Assembly: GCF_001417735.1 (NCBI RefSeq)
Contig: NZ_BBUZ01000031.1
Span: 124,001 to 188,000, forward strand
DNA length: 64,000 nucleotides
Source of the DNA: Streptomyces sp. NBRC 110028
GTDB lineage: Bacteria; Actinomycetota; Actinomycetes; Streptomycetales; Streptomycetaceae
Direction of reading: 5' to 3'
Made by a program: the position numbers and the translations under genes
Shown: positions 15,227 through 23,453 of the stretch, one piece after another
How the letters are laid out: each line of letters starts with the position of its first letter
How positions within the stretch are numbered: the first letter of the stretch is position 1
The notes under the pieces: model-generated
The model's input: the letters and a program-made list of their open reading frames with translations, nothing else
Told to the model about the DNA's origin: nothing
The model's database searches: none

Positions 15227-15248
15227 CCAGACCGAACAGCAGTTGAAC
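15227..15248 (-). promoter_or_regulatory. PHO-box-like direct repeat upstream of the PhoX gene
   Basis: Read leftward the site is GTTCAACTGCT followed directly by GTTCGGTCTGG, two 11-bp units with GTTC cores, matching the Streptomyces PhoP box pattern of tandem GTTCACC-type units. Another GTTCAAC core occurs further upstream (complement of 15353-15359). It lies 71-92 nt before the phosphatase ATG. Confidence 0.55.
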
Positions 15249-15443
15249 GGAACGAGACATCGACGGACCAAACGGGCCCATCGATGTCTCGCTGACAGAT
15301 ATCGACGCCCATGCAGGCGATAACAGATTTCGACATCTGTCATCCGTTACCTGTTGAACGTCAGCCGTTGGCCGTTGGTCGCTACCCGCTCTCCGTCATC
15401 CGCTGTCCGCTGTCCGCTGTCCGTCCATCGCCGCCAGGAGACT

Positions 15444-16961
15444 CTACGCCCGGGAGCGGGCCTTGAACGCGGCCTTCCGGGCCTCCTTCGCGGCCTTCTT
15501 GTCCGGGTGCAGCCGCCCCATCGCCTCCAGCACGTCGGCCGTCGCCGGGTGGTCCACCTTCCAGGCCGACTCGAAGAAGCCGCCGGACTGGTCGACCAGC
15601 CCGCGCACCAGGTCCCGCAGCTCCTCGGAGTCGTCCTCCGCGGCGAGCTGCGCGGCCAGGGTGTCCACCGTCAGCCAGAAGACCATGGTCTCCGACGGCT
15701 CCGGGATGTCCTTCGCGCCGTGCTCGGCCAGCCACACCCGGGCCAGCCCGCCCAGGTGACGGTCGTCCAGCACCTCCCGCAGGGCGGGCTCGGCCGCGCC
15801 GCCGACCAGCGACAGCGTCTGCTGGCAGGTGAGCCGGCGCAGCGGGGCGTCCTCGTCGTCGCCGCGGGCGGCGGCCAGGAGCTCCCGGGCGGCCCCGTCG
15901 GGCGTACGGCGGTCGAGCCACAGCTCGGCCTCGGCGTGCGCGGCGGACTCGGGGTGGCCGGGGAGGGTGTCCAGCAGGACGTCCGCGCCCTTGTCGGCCA
16001 GATCGCCGACGACCGGGGCGTCGACGCCCGCGTCGAGCATGCGGGAGCGGACGGCGTAGACGCCGAGGGGGGTGAGGCGGACCATCCCGTAGCGGGAGAC
16101 GTCCTCCTCGTCGTCCTGCGGCTGCTGCCGCGCCGGGTCGGACTCGTGGAGGCGGACCTCCCCGTCGACCTCCTCGATCAGCGCCTCGTCCACCGGCTGG
16201 TACTCGATCAGACCGGTCGGGGCGAGCAGCCGGAACTGGTCGTCCAGCCGCACCATCGCCTCCGACACCTCTTCGAGGATGTCGTCGGTGGGCTCGTCCA
16301 TGTCGTCGGGGACGACCATGGAGGCGACGAGCGCGGGCAGCGGCACCGCGCCGACGGCCGCCTCCTCGTCCATGGCGGTGAGCAGGTAGAGGTTGCCGAG
16401 GATTCCGTCCAGGAACTCGGCCTCCTCCTCCGGGTTCCAGTCGATCGAGTCGAGGTCGATCTCGCCGCCCTCGCTGATCTGGTCCACGATGTCGGCGAGG
16501 TCGGGCGCGGCGGCGTCGGCGAGGACGGTCTCGAAGCCGTCGAGCCAGATGTCGAGGACGTCCTGCGGGCTGCCGCCGGTGATCAGCCGCAGTTCCTCAC
16601 CGCTGGTCGCGATGGCGGGCGCCTCGCTCTCGCCGTCGGCCACGGAGTCCACGTCGTCCGCCTCGGCCGCGTCGTCGGCCTCGGACTCCTGGATCGCGAC
16701 CAGCCCGGTGTCGACGGCCAGCTGCCACGCCTGGGCGACGTGCTCGGCGCCTTCCTCGTCGGCCGCGAGGTCCAGCAGCTCCACCGCGGCCCGCAGATCC
16801 TCGGCCGACAGCACGCCCCCCACCGCCACCGGCTTTCCGGGCTCGGCCCAGCGGGCGAGCCGCACCGCGCGGGCGAGGAGCGGCGCGGCGAGCGCGTCCC
16901 GGGCGAGTTCCGCCTCGGTGCGGAGCCGCACGGGCGGCATGGTGGGGCGGTCTCCTGGCAT
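15444..16961 (-). CDS. conserved acidic protein of unknown function
   Basis: About 505 residues, very acidic and mostly helical, with no membrane segment or signal peptide; I do not recognise the family. Features are LARDALAAPLLARAVRLARW near the start, an acidic insert (ESEADDAAEADDVDSVAD), YGMVRLTPLGVYAVRSRML in the middle (wing-like), and a C-terminal half with HEAT-like helices (AARGDDEDAPLRRLTCQQTLSLVGGAAEPALREVL) ending in a Lys/Arg-rich tail (KKAAKEARKAAFKARSRA). GAGGAG precedes ATG 16961; ATG 16940 also has a ribosome site, and 17000 is a less likely start. It lies between the phosphatase and nuclease genes without obvious coupling. Confidence 0.65.
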   Translation of the reverse strand: MPGDRPTMPPVRLRTEAELARDALAAPLLARAVRLARWAEPGKPVAVGGVLSAEDLRAAVELLDLAADEEGAEHVAQAWQLAVDTGLVAIQESEADDAAEADDVDSVADGESEAPAIATSGEELRLITGGSPQDVLDIWLDGFETVLADAAAPDLADIVDQISEGGEIDLDSIDWNPEEEAEFLDGILGNLYLLTAMDEEAAVGAVPLPALVASMVVPDDMDEPTDDILEEVSEAMVRLDDQFRLLAPTGLIEYQPVDEALIEEVDGEVRLHESDPARQQPQDDEEDVSRYGMVRLTPLGVYAVRSRMLDAGVDAPVVGDLADKGADVLLDTLPGHPESAAHAEAELWLDRRTPDGAARELLAAARGDDEDAPLRRLTCQQTLSLVGGAAEPALREVLDDRHLGGLARVWLAEHGAKDIPEPSETMVFWLTVDTLAAQLAAEDDSEELRDLVRGLVDQSGGFFESAWKVDHPATADVLEAMGRLHPDKKAAKEARKAAFKARSRA

Positions 16962-17097
16962 ATCGGGAAGTCTCCTCGGCCGTGGTGGTACGGAGGGCAC
17001 GGGGCGCGCGGCCCGACCCCCCAGCGTAGACGGAACGCGGGGGCAGTTTCGTCCCGATGTGGCCGCCCGCCGCGTTCCCTCGCCCGTTCCCGTGTCT

Positions 17098-17165
17098 GTT
17101 CATTCCTCTGTCCGGGTCCGTACACCTGACCGCCCTTGACAACTGTCCTGCGGAGACAAGAGATT
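17098..17165 (+). promoter_or_regulatory. PHO-box-like repeats and -35/-10 of the nuclease gene
   Basis: GTTCATT (17098-17104) and GTACACC (17120-17126) are 22 bp apart with a degenerate 11-bp unit between them, the phasing of a PhoP box. A perfect TTGACA (17136-17141) follows, then GAGATT (17160-17165) after 18 bp. Phosphate control of the secreted nuclease is therefore plausible. Confidence 0.45.
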
Positions 17166-17222
17166 GACGCGCGTAGAGGCCACCTCGTCCCTCTGTTCAC
17201 TCCGCATCGGAGGCCATCACTC

Positions 17223-19043
17223 ATGTCCCCTCGCGCCCGGCGCACCGCCGTCGCCGTCACCGTCACCGCCGTCGCGGCAGGGCTGCTCGTCGGCCCGTCG
17301 TCCGCGTTCGCCTCATCGTCCGCCGACGCGGCCCGCGTCCATGACATCCAGGGCCGCACCCGGATATCCCCGCTGGCCGGGAAGCAGGTGACCGACGTCC
17401 CCGGCACGGTCACGGCGGTGCGCGCCTTCGGCTCGTCGCGCGGCTTCTGGATCCAGGACCCCCGGCCGGACGCCGACCCGGCCACCAGCGAGGCCGTCTT
17501 CGTCTTCACCGGCTCCACCACACCGTCCGTCGCCGTCGGGGACGCGGTCCTGGTCAGCGGCACGGTGAGCGAGTACTACCCGGGCGGGGCGTCGGCCGGG
17601 CTGCAGTCGCTGACCGAGATCTCCAAGGCCACGTGGACGGTCCGGTCACAGGGCAACGCGCTTCCCGCCGCCTTCCGGCTGAACCCCTCCACCGTCCCCG
17701 ACCGCTACGCCCCCGGCGGCTCCCTGGAGGGCCCGGCGCTGCGGCCCCGTTCGTACGCCCTGGACCGCTACGAGTCCCTGGAGGGCATGCGGGTCGCGGT
17801 CGCCGACGCGCCCGTGGTCGGCGCGACCAACACGTACAAGGAGCTGTGGGTCACCGCCGAACCCCGCCACAAGCGCACCGCGCGCGGCGGCGCCCTCTAC
17901 GACACGTACCGCGACCCGAACGCCGGGCGGCTGAAGGTCACCTCCCTGCTCCCCTACGCCGAACGCCCCTTCCCGGTCGCCGACGTCGGCGACCGGCTCA
18001 CCGGGACGACGGCCGGGCCGCTGGACTACGACAACTTCGGCGGCTACACGATCGCGGCCAGTGCGCTGGGGACACTGGACGATCGCGGGCTGGAGCGGGA
18101 GAGCACCCGCAAGCAGACGTCCGGCGAACTGTCGATCGCCACGTACAACGTCGAGAACCTGTCGCCCAAGACCGCCCAGTCGAAGTTCGACCGCCTCGCC
18201 TCCGGCCTGGTCGACAATCTCGCCTCGCCCGACATCGTCGCCCTGGAGGAGGTCCAGGACGACAACGGCGCCACCAATGACGGGGTCGTGGGCGCCGACG
18301 CCACGCTGAGGAAGCTGACGGACGCGATCGCCGCGGCCGGTGGCCCGGCGTACGAATGGCGGCAGATCAACCCCGTGGACGACCAGGACGGCGGGCAGCC
18401 GGGCGGCAACATCCGCGTCGCCTTCCTCTACAACCCGAAGCGGGTGGCCTTCACCGACATCCCGGGCGGGGACTCGACGACGCCGGTCAGGGTCGTGAAG
18501 AAGGACGGCGGGGCCGGCCTGTCGGCCTCCCCGGGGCGCATCGAGCCGGGCAGTGCGGTGTGGAAGGACAGCCGCAAGCCGCTGGTCGGGCAGTTCGCCT
18601 TCCGGGGCCGCCCGGTGTTCGTGGTCGCCAACCACTTCAACTCCAAGGGCGGCGACCAGGGCCTCGACGCCCGCGTCCAGCCGCCCGTCCGGTCCTCGGA
18701 GACCCAGCGCACGGGCCAGGCCACGGCGGTCAACACCTTCGTGAAGTCCCTGCTGGCCGCCGATTCGAAGGCGGCGGTGGTCGTCGCGGGCGACCTCAAC
18801 GACTACCAGTTCTCCCCGGCGCTGTCCGGCCTGACCGAGGGCGGCGTCCTGACCGACCTGGTGACGCGCCTGCCGCGCGATGAGCGGTACGGCTACGTCT
18901 ACAACGGCAACTCGCAGGTGCTGGACCACATCCTGACCAGCCGGGCCCTGCGCGGCCCGGACTACGACATCGTCCACATCAACGCGGAGTTCGCCGACCA
19001 GTCCAGCGACCACGACCCCCAGGTGGTCCGCCTGCGCCCCTGA
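17223..19043 (+). CDS. secreted endonuclease/exonuclease/phosphatase-family nuclease
   Basis: 606-residue extracellular nuclease. Residues 1-33 are a signal peptide (SPRARRTAVAV, AAGLLVGPSSAFASS). An OB-fold-like region follows (about 45-260; VPGTVTAVRAF, WIQDP, VSGTVSEYYPGG). The catalytic EEP domain (about 300-606) has all main motifs: ATYNVENL, ALEEVQDDNG, NPKRVAF, ANHFNSKGGDQ, GDLNDYQ and SDHDPQVV, so it should be an active Mg-dependent DNase/RNase. The ATG at 17223 has CGGAGG upstream. Together with the PhoX-type phosphatase nearby and PHO-like sites at both, a role in phosphate recovery from nucleic acids is likely. Confidence 0.88.
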   Translation: MSPRARRTAVAVTVTAVAAGLLVGPSSAFASSSADAARVHDIQGRTRISPLAGKQVTDVPGTVTAVRAFGSSRGFWIQDPRPDADPATSEAVFVFTGSTTPSVAVGDAVLVSGTVSEYYPGGASAGLQSLTEISKATWTVRSQGNALPAAFRLNPSTVPDRYAPGGSLEGPALRPRSYALDRYESLEGMRVAVADAPVVGATNTYKELWVTAEPRHKRTARGGALYDTYRDPNAGRLKVTSLLPYAERPFPVADVGDRLTGTTAGPLDYDNFGGYTIAASALGTLDDRGLERESTRKQTSGELSIATYNVENLSPKTAQSKFDRLASGLVDNLASPDIVALEEVQDDNGATNDGVVGADATLRKLTDAIAAAGGPAYEWRQINPVDDQDGGQPGGNIRVAFLYNPKRVAFTDIPGGDSTTPVRVVKKDGGAGLSASPGRIEPGSAVWKDSRKPLVGQFAFRGRPVFVVANHFNSKGGDQGLDARVQPPVRSSETQRTGQATAVNTFVKSLLAADSKAAVVVAGDLNDYQFSPALSGLTEGGVLTDLVTRLPRDERYGYVYNGNSQVLDHILTSRALRGPDYDIVHINAEFADQSSDHDPQVVRLRP

Positions 19044-19161
19044 CGGAAGGCTCGGCCCCGCCGTGGTGATGCTGCACGGTGGCGCATGTCCGGCGCGGCA
19101 GCCCCAGGGGCCGCCGTCGCCGTGCGGCACCGCGAGCCCCGGGCCGCGCCCGGCCCGGGGG

Positions 19162-19183
19162 CCCGGGGGCCGGAGCCCCCGGG
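19162..19183. terminator. GC hairpin between convergent nuclease and dapD genes
   Basis: CCCGGGGGC (19162-19170) and GCCCCCGGG (19175-19183) form a perfect 9-bp stem with a 4-nt loop inside a very GC-rich 70-bp stretch. It lies between two convergent genes and probably terminates both; no U-run is present, which is common in Streptomyces. Confidence 0.5.
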
Positions 19184-19222
19184 TCCGGGGAGGGGCGGGG
19201 TGGGGGGCTTTCCCGACTGCCG

Positions 19223-20215
19223 TCAGTTGTGGGTGTGCAGCGCCTCGTTGAGGCCGCCCCAGGAGCCGGTGCGCGGCAGGACCTCGACCGCGCCGGTCGT
19301 GGAGTTGCGGCGGAAGAGGAGGTTCGTCGCGCCGGACAGCTCAAGCGCCTTGGCGATCTTGCCGTCCGGGAGGGTCACCCGGGTGCCCGCCGTCACGTAC
19401 AGGCCCGCCTCGACGACGCAGTCGTCGCCGAGGGAGATGCCGAGGCCCGCCTCGGCACCCAGCAGGCAGCGCTCGCCGATGGTGATGGTCTGCTTGCCGC
19501 CACCGGACAGCGTGCCCATGATCGACGCGCCGCCGCCGATGTCGGAGCCGTCGCCGACGACGACGCCCGCGCTGATGCGGCCCTCGACCATGGAGGTGCC
19601 CAGCGTGCCCGCGTTGAAGTTGACGAAGCCCTCGTGCATGACGGTCGTTCCGGCGGCGAGGTGCGCGCCGAGCCGTACACGGTCGGCGTCACCGATGCGG
19701 ACACCGGCCGGAACGACGTAGTCCGTCATCCGCGGGAACTTGTCGACGCTGGTCACCGCCAGGTGCAGACCCTCGGCGCGGGCGGCGAGCCGGGCCCGCT
19801 CGACCTGGTCGGCGGCGACGGGACCGAGCGAGGTCCAGGCGACGTTGGCGAGCAGGCCGAACTGGCCCTCCAGGTTCAGCCCGTGCGGCTTGACCAGCCG
19901 GTGGCTGAGCAGGTGCAGCCGCAGGTACACGTCATGCGCGTCGAGCGGCTTGTCGTCGATCGAGGCGATGACCGTGCGGACGGCGACGACCTCGACGCCA
20001 CGGCGCGGGTCCGGGCCGAGCGCCTTGAGGGCGGTCTCGCCCAGGAGCTGCGCGGTGCGCTCGGCGTCGAGCCGTTCGGTCCCGGCCGGGCCGGGCGCGT
20101 CGGCCAGCTCGGGGGCCGGGAACCAGGTGTCCAGAACGGTGCCGTCCTCGGTGAGGGTGGCGAGCCCGGCGGCGACGGCGCCGGTGGTGCGGGTGGTGGT
20201 GGCTGCATCGGTCAT
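19223..20215 (-). CDS. dapD: tetrahydrodipicolinate N-succinyltransferase DapD
   Basis: 330-residue actinobacterial-type DapD, which transfers succinyl from succinyl-CoA to tetrahydrodipicolinate in the lysine and meso-diaminopimelate pathway (cytosol). The N-terminal alpha/beta part (about 1-150) is followed by a left-handed beta-helix of hexapeptide repeats: VVPAGVRIGDADRVRLGAHLAAG, EGFVNFNAG, VEGRISAGVVVGDGSDIGGGASI and GERCLLGAEAGLG. The C-terminus RRNSTTGAVEVLPRTG is typical. ATG 20215 is preferred to the in-frame GTG at 20224. It stands alone, convergent with the nuclease gene; other dap genes are not in the window. Confidence 0.93.
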   Translation of the reverse strand: MTDAATTTRTTGAVAAGLATLTEDGTVLDTWFPAPELADAPGPAGTERLDAERTAQLLGETALKALGPDPRRGVEVVAVRTVIASIDDKPLDAHDVYLRLHLLSHRLVKPHGLNLEGQFGLLANVAWTSLGPVAADQVERARLAARAEGLHLAVTSVDKFPRMTDYVVPAGVRIGDADRVRLGAHLAAGTTVMHEGFVNFNAGTLGTSMVEGRISAGVVVGDGSDIGGGASIMGTLSGGGKQTITIGERCLLGAEAGLGISLGDDCVVEAGLYVTAGTRVTLPDGKIAKALELSGATNLLFRRNSTTGAVEVLPRTGSWGGLNEALHTHN

Positions 20216-20326
20216 GGTCAGCACGCTAACCGGAGCCGGGGCCCGGAGGCTAACCGGTCTCAGCGGACAGACGCCGGGCGGGGCGCCGGGCCCGGCCAGG
20301 GCCGGGCGGTGCCGCGCCGCCGGTCG

Positions 20327-20385
20327 TCAGCGGGCCCGGCCGCGGAAGGCGATCAGGAAGGTCTCGGGCCGTTCCGGCGCCCGGG
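20327..20385 (-). pseudogene. possible 3' remnant of a vanished gene
   Basis: Read leftward a short frame ends ERPETFLIAFRGRAR then TGA (20327-20329), which resembles the last strand of a SAM-dependent methyltransferase. There is no room for a gene: the TetR stop is at 20400. It may be the residual tail of a deleted gene or chance. Confidence 0.3.
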
Positions 20386-20399
20386 TGGCCGGACCGTCT

Positions 20400-20942
20400 C
20401 TACACCCCGGCCACCCGGGCGAACGCCGCCCGCGCCTCCTCCCGGTCGAACTCCCGCCCGGTCAGCAGGATCTGCAGCAGCATCCCGTCGAACAGGGCGT
20501 TCACGGCGCGCGCGACGTCCCGGTCGGCGGTGCGCCGCTCCAGCAGCTCCGTCATCCGGTCCAGGAACGCGGCGGCGATCGGCCGCACCGAGGCGCGGCG
20601 CAGGGCCGCGAGATACAGCTCGTACTCCAGCTCCAGCCGCTTGCGGTCGCCCGTCAGCAGCAGCTCCATCAGCCCCGCCATGCCGTCGGCGAGCGGCGTC
20701 CCGGGGGGCGCGTCGCGCTCCCAGCGCTCCATGTCGGCCAGCCACTCGGCGTTGACCTGGTCGAGCGCGGCGACCAGCAGGTCGTCCAGGGTCGCGAAGT
20801 GATACGTGGTCGAGCCGAGCGGCACGTCCGCGGCGGCGGCCACGGACCGGTGGCTGAGCGCGCCCATGCCCCGCTCCCCCACCACCGCGATCGCGGCGTC
20901 GATGATCCGCTGCCGCCGCTCGGGGTCGTAGCGGCGCCCCAT
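20400..20942 (-). CDS. TetR-family regulator of the SMR pump
   Basis: 180-residue TetR repressor. The helix-turn-helix is at about 10-55 (RQRIIDAAIAVVGERGMGALSHRSVAAAADVPLGSTTYHFATLDDL), followed by the ligand-binding helices (DQVNAEWLADMERWE, LELEYELYLAALRR, NALFDGMLLQILL). The ATG at 20942 overlaps the pump gene's TGA by one base (TGATG), so the two form one coupled transcript. It probably binds the two palindromes at 21262-21300 and releases them on binding a cationic drug or similar compound. Confidence 0.9.
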   Translation of the reverse strand: MGRRYDPERRQRIIDAAIAVVGERGMGALSHRSVAAAADVPLGSTTYHFATLDDLLVAALDQVNAEWLADMERWERDAPPGTPLADGMAGLMELLLTGDRKRLELEYELYLAALRRASVRPIAAAFLDRMTELLERRTADRDVARAVNALFDGMLLQILLTGREFDREEARAAFARVAGV

Positions 20943-21262
20943 CAGTGGGCCCCGCCGAGGTTCAGCATGATCACTCCGACGATCACCAGGAGCACCCCGA
21001 TCACCCTGGCGGCGGTCGCCGCCTCCCCGAGGAACACCATCCCGATCGCGGCGATGAGGGCGGTCCCGGCCCCGGCCCAGACGGCGTACGCGGTGCCGAC
21101 GGGGATCGTCTTGAGCGTCTGGGCGAGCAGCACGAAGGCGATTCCGTAGCCCAGGGCGGTCGCCAGCGAGGGCCAGAGCTTGCTGAAGCCGTCGCTGTAC
21201 TTCATCGAGGTGGTCGCCAGGACCTCGGCCAGGATCGCGCCGGAGAGCGTCAGGTATCCCAT
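20942..21262 (-). CDS. small multidrug resistance (SMR) efflux protein
   Basis: 106-residue SMR transporter with four predicted membrane helices and the essential membrane Glu13 (LSGAILAEVLATTSMKYSDGF). Other signatures are YGIAFVLLAQTLKTIPVGTAYAVWAGAGT and the last helix VIGVLLVIVGVIMLNLGG. SMR proteins work as dimers exchanging protons for cationic compounds or guanidinium; substrate not predictable. The ATG (21260-21262) is overlapped by an 18-bp perfect palindrome, so repressor binding would cover the translation start region. It is co-transcribed with its TetR regulator. Confidence 0.92.
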   Translation of the reverse strand: MGYLTLSGAILAEVLATTSMKYSDGFSKLWPSLATALGYGIAFVLLAQTLKTIPVGTAYAVWAGAGTALIAAIGMVFLGEAATAARVIGVLLVIVGVIMLNLGGAH

Positions 21263-21300
21263 GTGTACGATCGTACACAACGATGCGTACGAACGTACAC
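21262..21300. promoter_or_regulatory. double TetR operator at the SMR start codon
   Basis: TGTGTACGA/TCGTACACA (21262-21279) is an 18-bp perfect palindrome, and GTACGAACGTACAC (21287-21300) repeats its core with one mismatch 22 bp away. The first site includes the first base of the SMR start codon. Two phased sites fit cooperative TetR/QacR-type binding. Confidence 0.7.
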
Positions 21301-21310
21301 AAAACGTTCC

Positions 21311-21367
21311 GGATACGCGAAAGCGGCCCTTGGCGCACGGTGCGCCAAGGGCCGCTTTCGCGTATCC
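21311..21367 (-). terminator. 27-bp perfect hairpin after sufT
   Basis: 21311-21337 and 21341-21367 are perfect 27-bp inverted arms with a 3-nt loop. The structure begins 8 bp past the stop of sufT, the last gene of the suf operon, and precedes the SMR promoter. It is unusually long and lacks a U-run; probably a strong intrinsic terminator that insulates the two transcription units. Confidence 0.8.
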
Positions 21368-21374
21368 AGGACCC

Positions 21375-21725
21375 TCAGACGTTGAAGCCGAGAGCCCGCA
21401 GCTGGTCGCGGCCGTCATCGGTGATCTTGTCCGGGCCCCACGGCGGCATCCAGACCCAGTTGATCCGCAGCTCGTTGACGATGCCGTCGGCCGCGGACTT
21501 CGCCTGGTCCTCGATGACGTCGGTCAGCGGACACGCCGCGGACGTGAGCGTCATGTCGATGGTGGCGATGTTGCTCTCGTCGACGTGGATGCCGTAGACG
21601 AGGCCGAGGTTGACCACGTCGATGCCCAGCTCGGGGTCGACCACGTCGTAGAGGGCCTCGCGGACCTCTTCCTCGCTCGCGGGCTTGGTGGTGGTTTCCA
21701 CGGTGGAATCCAGGTTCTCAGTCAT
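21375..21725 (-). CDS. sufT: SufT/MIP18-type iron-sulfur assembly factor
   Basis: 116-residue DUF59 protein that helps mature iron-sulfur proteins in the cytosol. The conserved core is EEEVREALYDVVDPELGIDVVNLGLVYGI (about 18-46), DMTLTSAACPLTDVI with the conserved Cys (about 57-71), and VNELRINWVWMPPWGPDKIT. It is last in the suf operon, overlapping sufU by 4 bp and followed by the 27-bp hairpin. The first 17 residues are a variable Thr/Glu-rich tail. Confidence 0.92.
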   Translation of the reverse strand: MTENLDSTVETTTKPASEEEVREALYDVVDPELGIDVVNLGLVYGIHVDESNIATIDMTLTSAACPLTDVIEDQAKSAADGIVNELRINWVWMPPWGPDKITDDGRDQLRALGFNV

Positions 21726-22186
21726 GCGGTCTTCCCTTCAGCGCCGTCGCCCAGGGCCTGAGCGGTGGCGTCCTTCCATGCCATCCAGCTCAGCAGCGCG
21801 CACTTGACCCGGGCCGGGTACTTGGAGACACCGGCGAACGCGACCGCGTCCTCCAGCACCTCTTCCATCGCGTCGTCCGGCTCCAACTGGCCCTTGGACT
21901 GCATCAGCTCCAGGAACGTCGTCTGGATCCTGCGAGCCTCGCTCAGCTCCTTGCCCACCAGCAGGTCGTTGAGCACGGACGCGCTCGCCTGGCTGATGGA
22001 ACAGCCCTGGCCCTCGTAGCTCACGTCCTCGATCGTCTCGCCGTCAAGCCGCACCCGGAGGGTGATCTCGTCACCGCAGGTGGGATTGACGTGGTGTACC
22101 TCGGCGTCGCCGTCCCTGAGCCCCCGCCCGTGGGGGTGCTTGTAGTGGTCCAGGATGACGTCCTGGTACATCGAATCCAGCTTCAC
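21722..22186 (-). CDS. sufU: SufU sulfur-transfer/scaffold protein
   Basis: 154-residue SufU, the zinc-dependent partner that accepts persulfide sulfur from SufS. Ligands are visible: Cys37 and Asp39 in NPTCGDE, Cys62 in GQGCSISQAS and Cys129 in RVKCALLSW. The GTG start (22186) yields the family N-terminus KLDSMYQDVILDHYKHPHGRG. It follows sufS after 10 nt and overlaps sufT by 4 bp. Confidence 0.94.
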   Translation of the reverse strand: MKLDSMYQDVILDHYKHPHGRGLRDGDAEVHHVNPTCGDEITLRVRLDGETIEDVSYEGQGCSISQASASVLNDLLVGKELSEARRIQTTFLELMQSKGQLEPDDAMEEVLEDAVAFAGVSKYPARVKCALLSWMAWKDATAQALGDGAEGKTA

Positions 22187-22196
22187 GTGGCATCCC

Positions 22197-23453
22197 CTAG
22201 CCGAAGAAGTTCCGTACGTGCTCCAACCCGTCGACCAAGGCATCCACCTCGGCCGGCGTGGAGTACAGATAGAACGACGCTCGCGTGGTCGCAGGAATTC
22301 CGTACCGCAGGCACACCGGACGGGCACAGTGGTGACCCACTCGGACGGCGATGCCCTGCTCGTCGAGGACCTGGCCCACATCGTGCGGGTGGATGTCACC
22401 GAGCGTGAAGGAGATCGTGGCGCCGCGCTCCTCGGCCGTGGTGGGGCCGATGATGCGCAGATCGGGCACCTGAAGGAGCCTGCCGACCGCGTAGTGGGTC
22501 AGGGCGTGCTCATGGCGGGCGATGTCCTCCATGCCGATCGAGGCCAGATACTCCACGGCCGCGCCCAGGCCGACGGCCTGGGCGATCGGGGGCGTACCGG
22601 CCTCGAACTTGTGCGGCGCCGGGGCGTAGGTGGAGGAGTTCATCGAGACGGTCTCGATCATCTCGCCGCCGCCGAGGAACGGGGGCAGGTCCTCCAGCAG
22701 CTCCTGGCGGCCCCACAGCACACCGATACCGGTCGGGCCGCACATCTTGTGGCCGGTGAAGGCCACGAAGTCGGCCTGGAGCGCCTGGACGTCCAGCAGC
22801 ATGTGCGGGGCGGCCTGGGAGGCGTCGATGACGACGAGCGCGCCGACATCCTGCGCGCGGCGGACGATCGCCTCGACCGGGTTGACCGTGCCCAGGATGT
22901 TGGAGACCAGCACGAAGGAGACGACCTTGGTCTTCTCCGTGATGACCTGCTCGATCTCGGACAGGTCGAGACGGCCGTCATCGGTGAGGCCGAACCACTT
23001 CAGCTTCGCGCCGGTGCGCTGCGAGAGCAGCTGCCACGGCACGATGTTGGAGTGGTGCTCCATCTCCGTGATGACGATCTCGGTGTCCTGGTCCACCCGG
23101 TAGGGCTCATCGGCCCAGCCGAGCATGTTCGCGACCAGGTTCAACGACTCCGACGCGTTCTTGGTGAAGATCACCTCGTCGCGGCTGGGAGCGTTGATGA
23201 AGGTCGCGACCGTGTCGCGGGCGCCCTCGTACAGCGCCGTGGCCTCCTCCGCGAGCACATGGACGCCACGGTGCACATTGGCGTTGGAGCGCTCGTAATA
23301 GCTGTTCAGCGCGTCCAGGACCTGACGCGGCTTCTGCGAGGTCGCCGCGTTGTCCAGGTAGACGAACTTCTTGCCGTCGTGGACCGTGCGGTCCAGGATC
23401 GGGAAGTCCTTGCGGATCGCCTCGGTGTCGAGGAGGCCCGGCAGCTGTGTCAC
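22197..23453 (-). CDS. sufS: cysteine desulfurase SufS
   Basis: 418-residue class II cysteine desulfurase that removes sulfur from L-cysteine for Fe-S cluster assembly, using PLP. PLP Lys236 sits in FTGHKMCGPTGIG and catalytic Cys376 in RVGHHCARPVC; DNAATSQKP, EMEHHSNIVPW and VNPVEAIVRRA are family motifs. Size is normal. The GTG start at 23453 overlaps the sufC stop by 4 bp; sufU follows after 10 nt, the expected order for the actinobacterial suf operon. Confidence 0.95.
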   Translation of the reverse strand: MTQLPGLLDTEAIRKDFPILDRTVHDGKKFVYLDNAATSQKPRQVLDALNSYYERSNANVHRGVHVLAEEATALYEGARDTVATFINAPSRDEVIFTKNASESLNLVANMLGWADEPYRVDQDTEIVITEMEHHSNIVPWQLLSQRTGAKLKWFGLTDDGRLDLSEIEQVITEKTKVVSFVLVSNILGTVNPVEAIVRRAQDVGALVVIDASQAAPHMLLDVQALQADFVAFTGHKMCGPTGIGVLWGRQELLEDLPPFLGGGEMIETVSMNSSTYAPAPHKFEAGTPPIAQAVGLGAAVEYLASIGMEDIARHEHALTHYAVGRLLQVPDLRIIGPTTAEERGATISFTLGDIHPHDVGQVLDEQGIAVRVGHHCARPVCLRYGIPATTRASFYLYSTPAEVDALVDGLEHVRNFFG

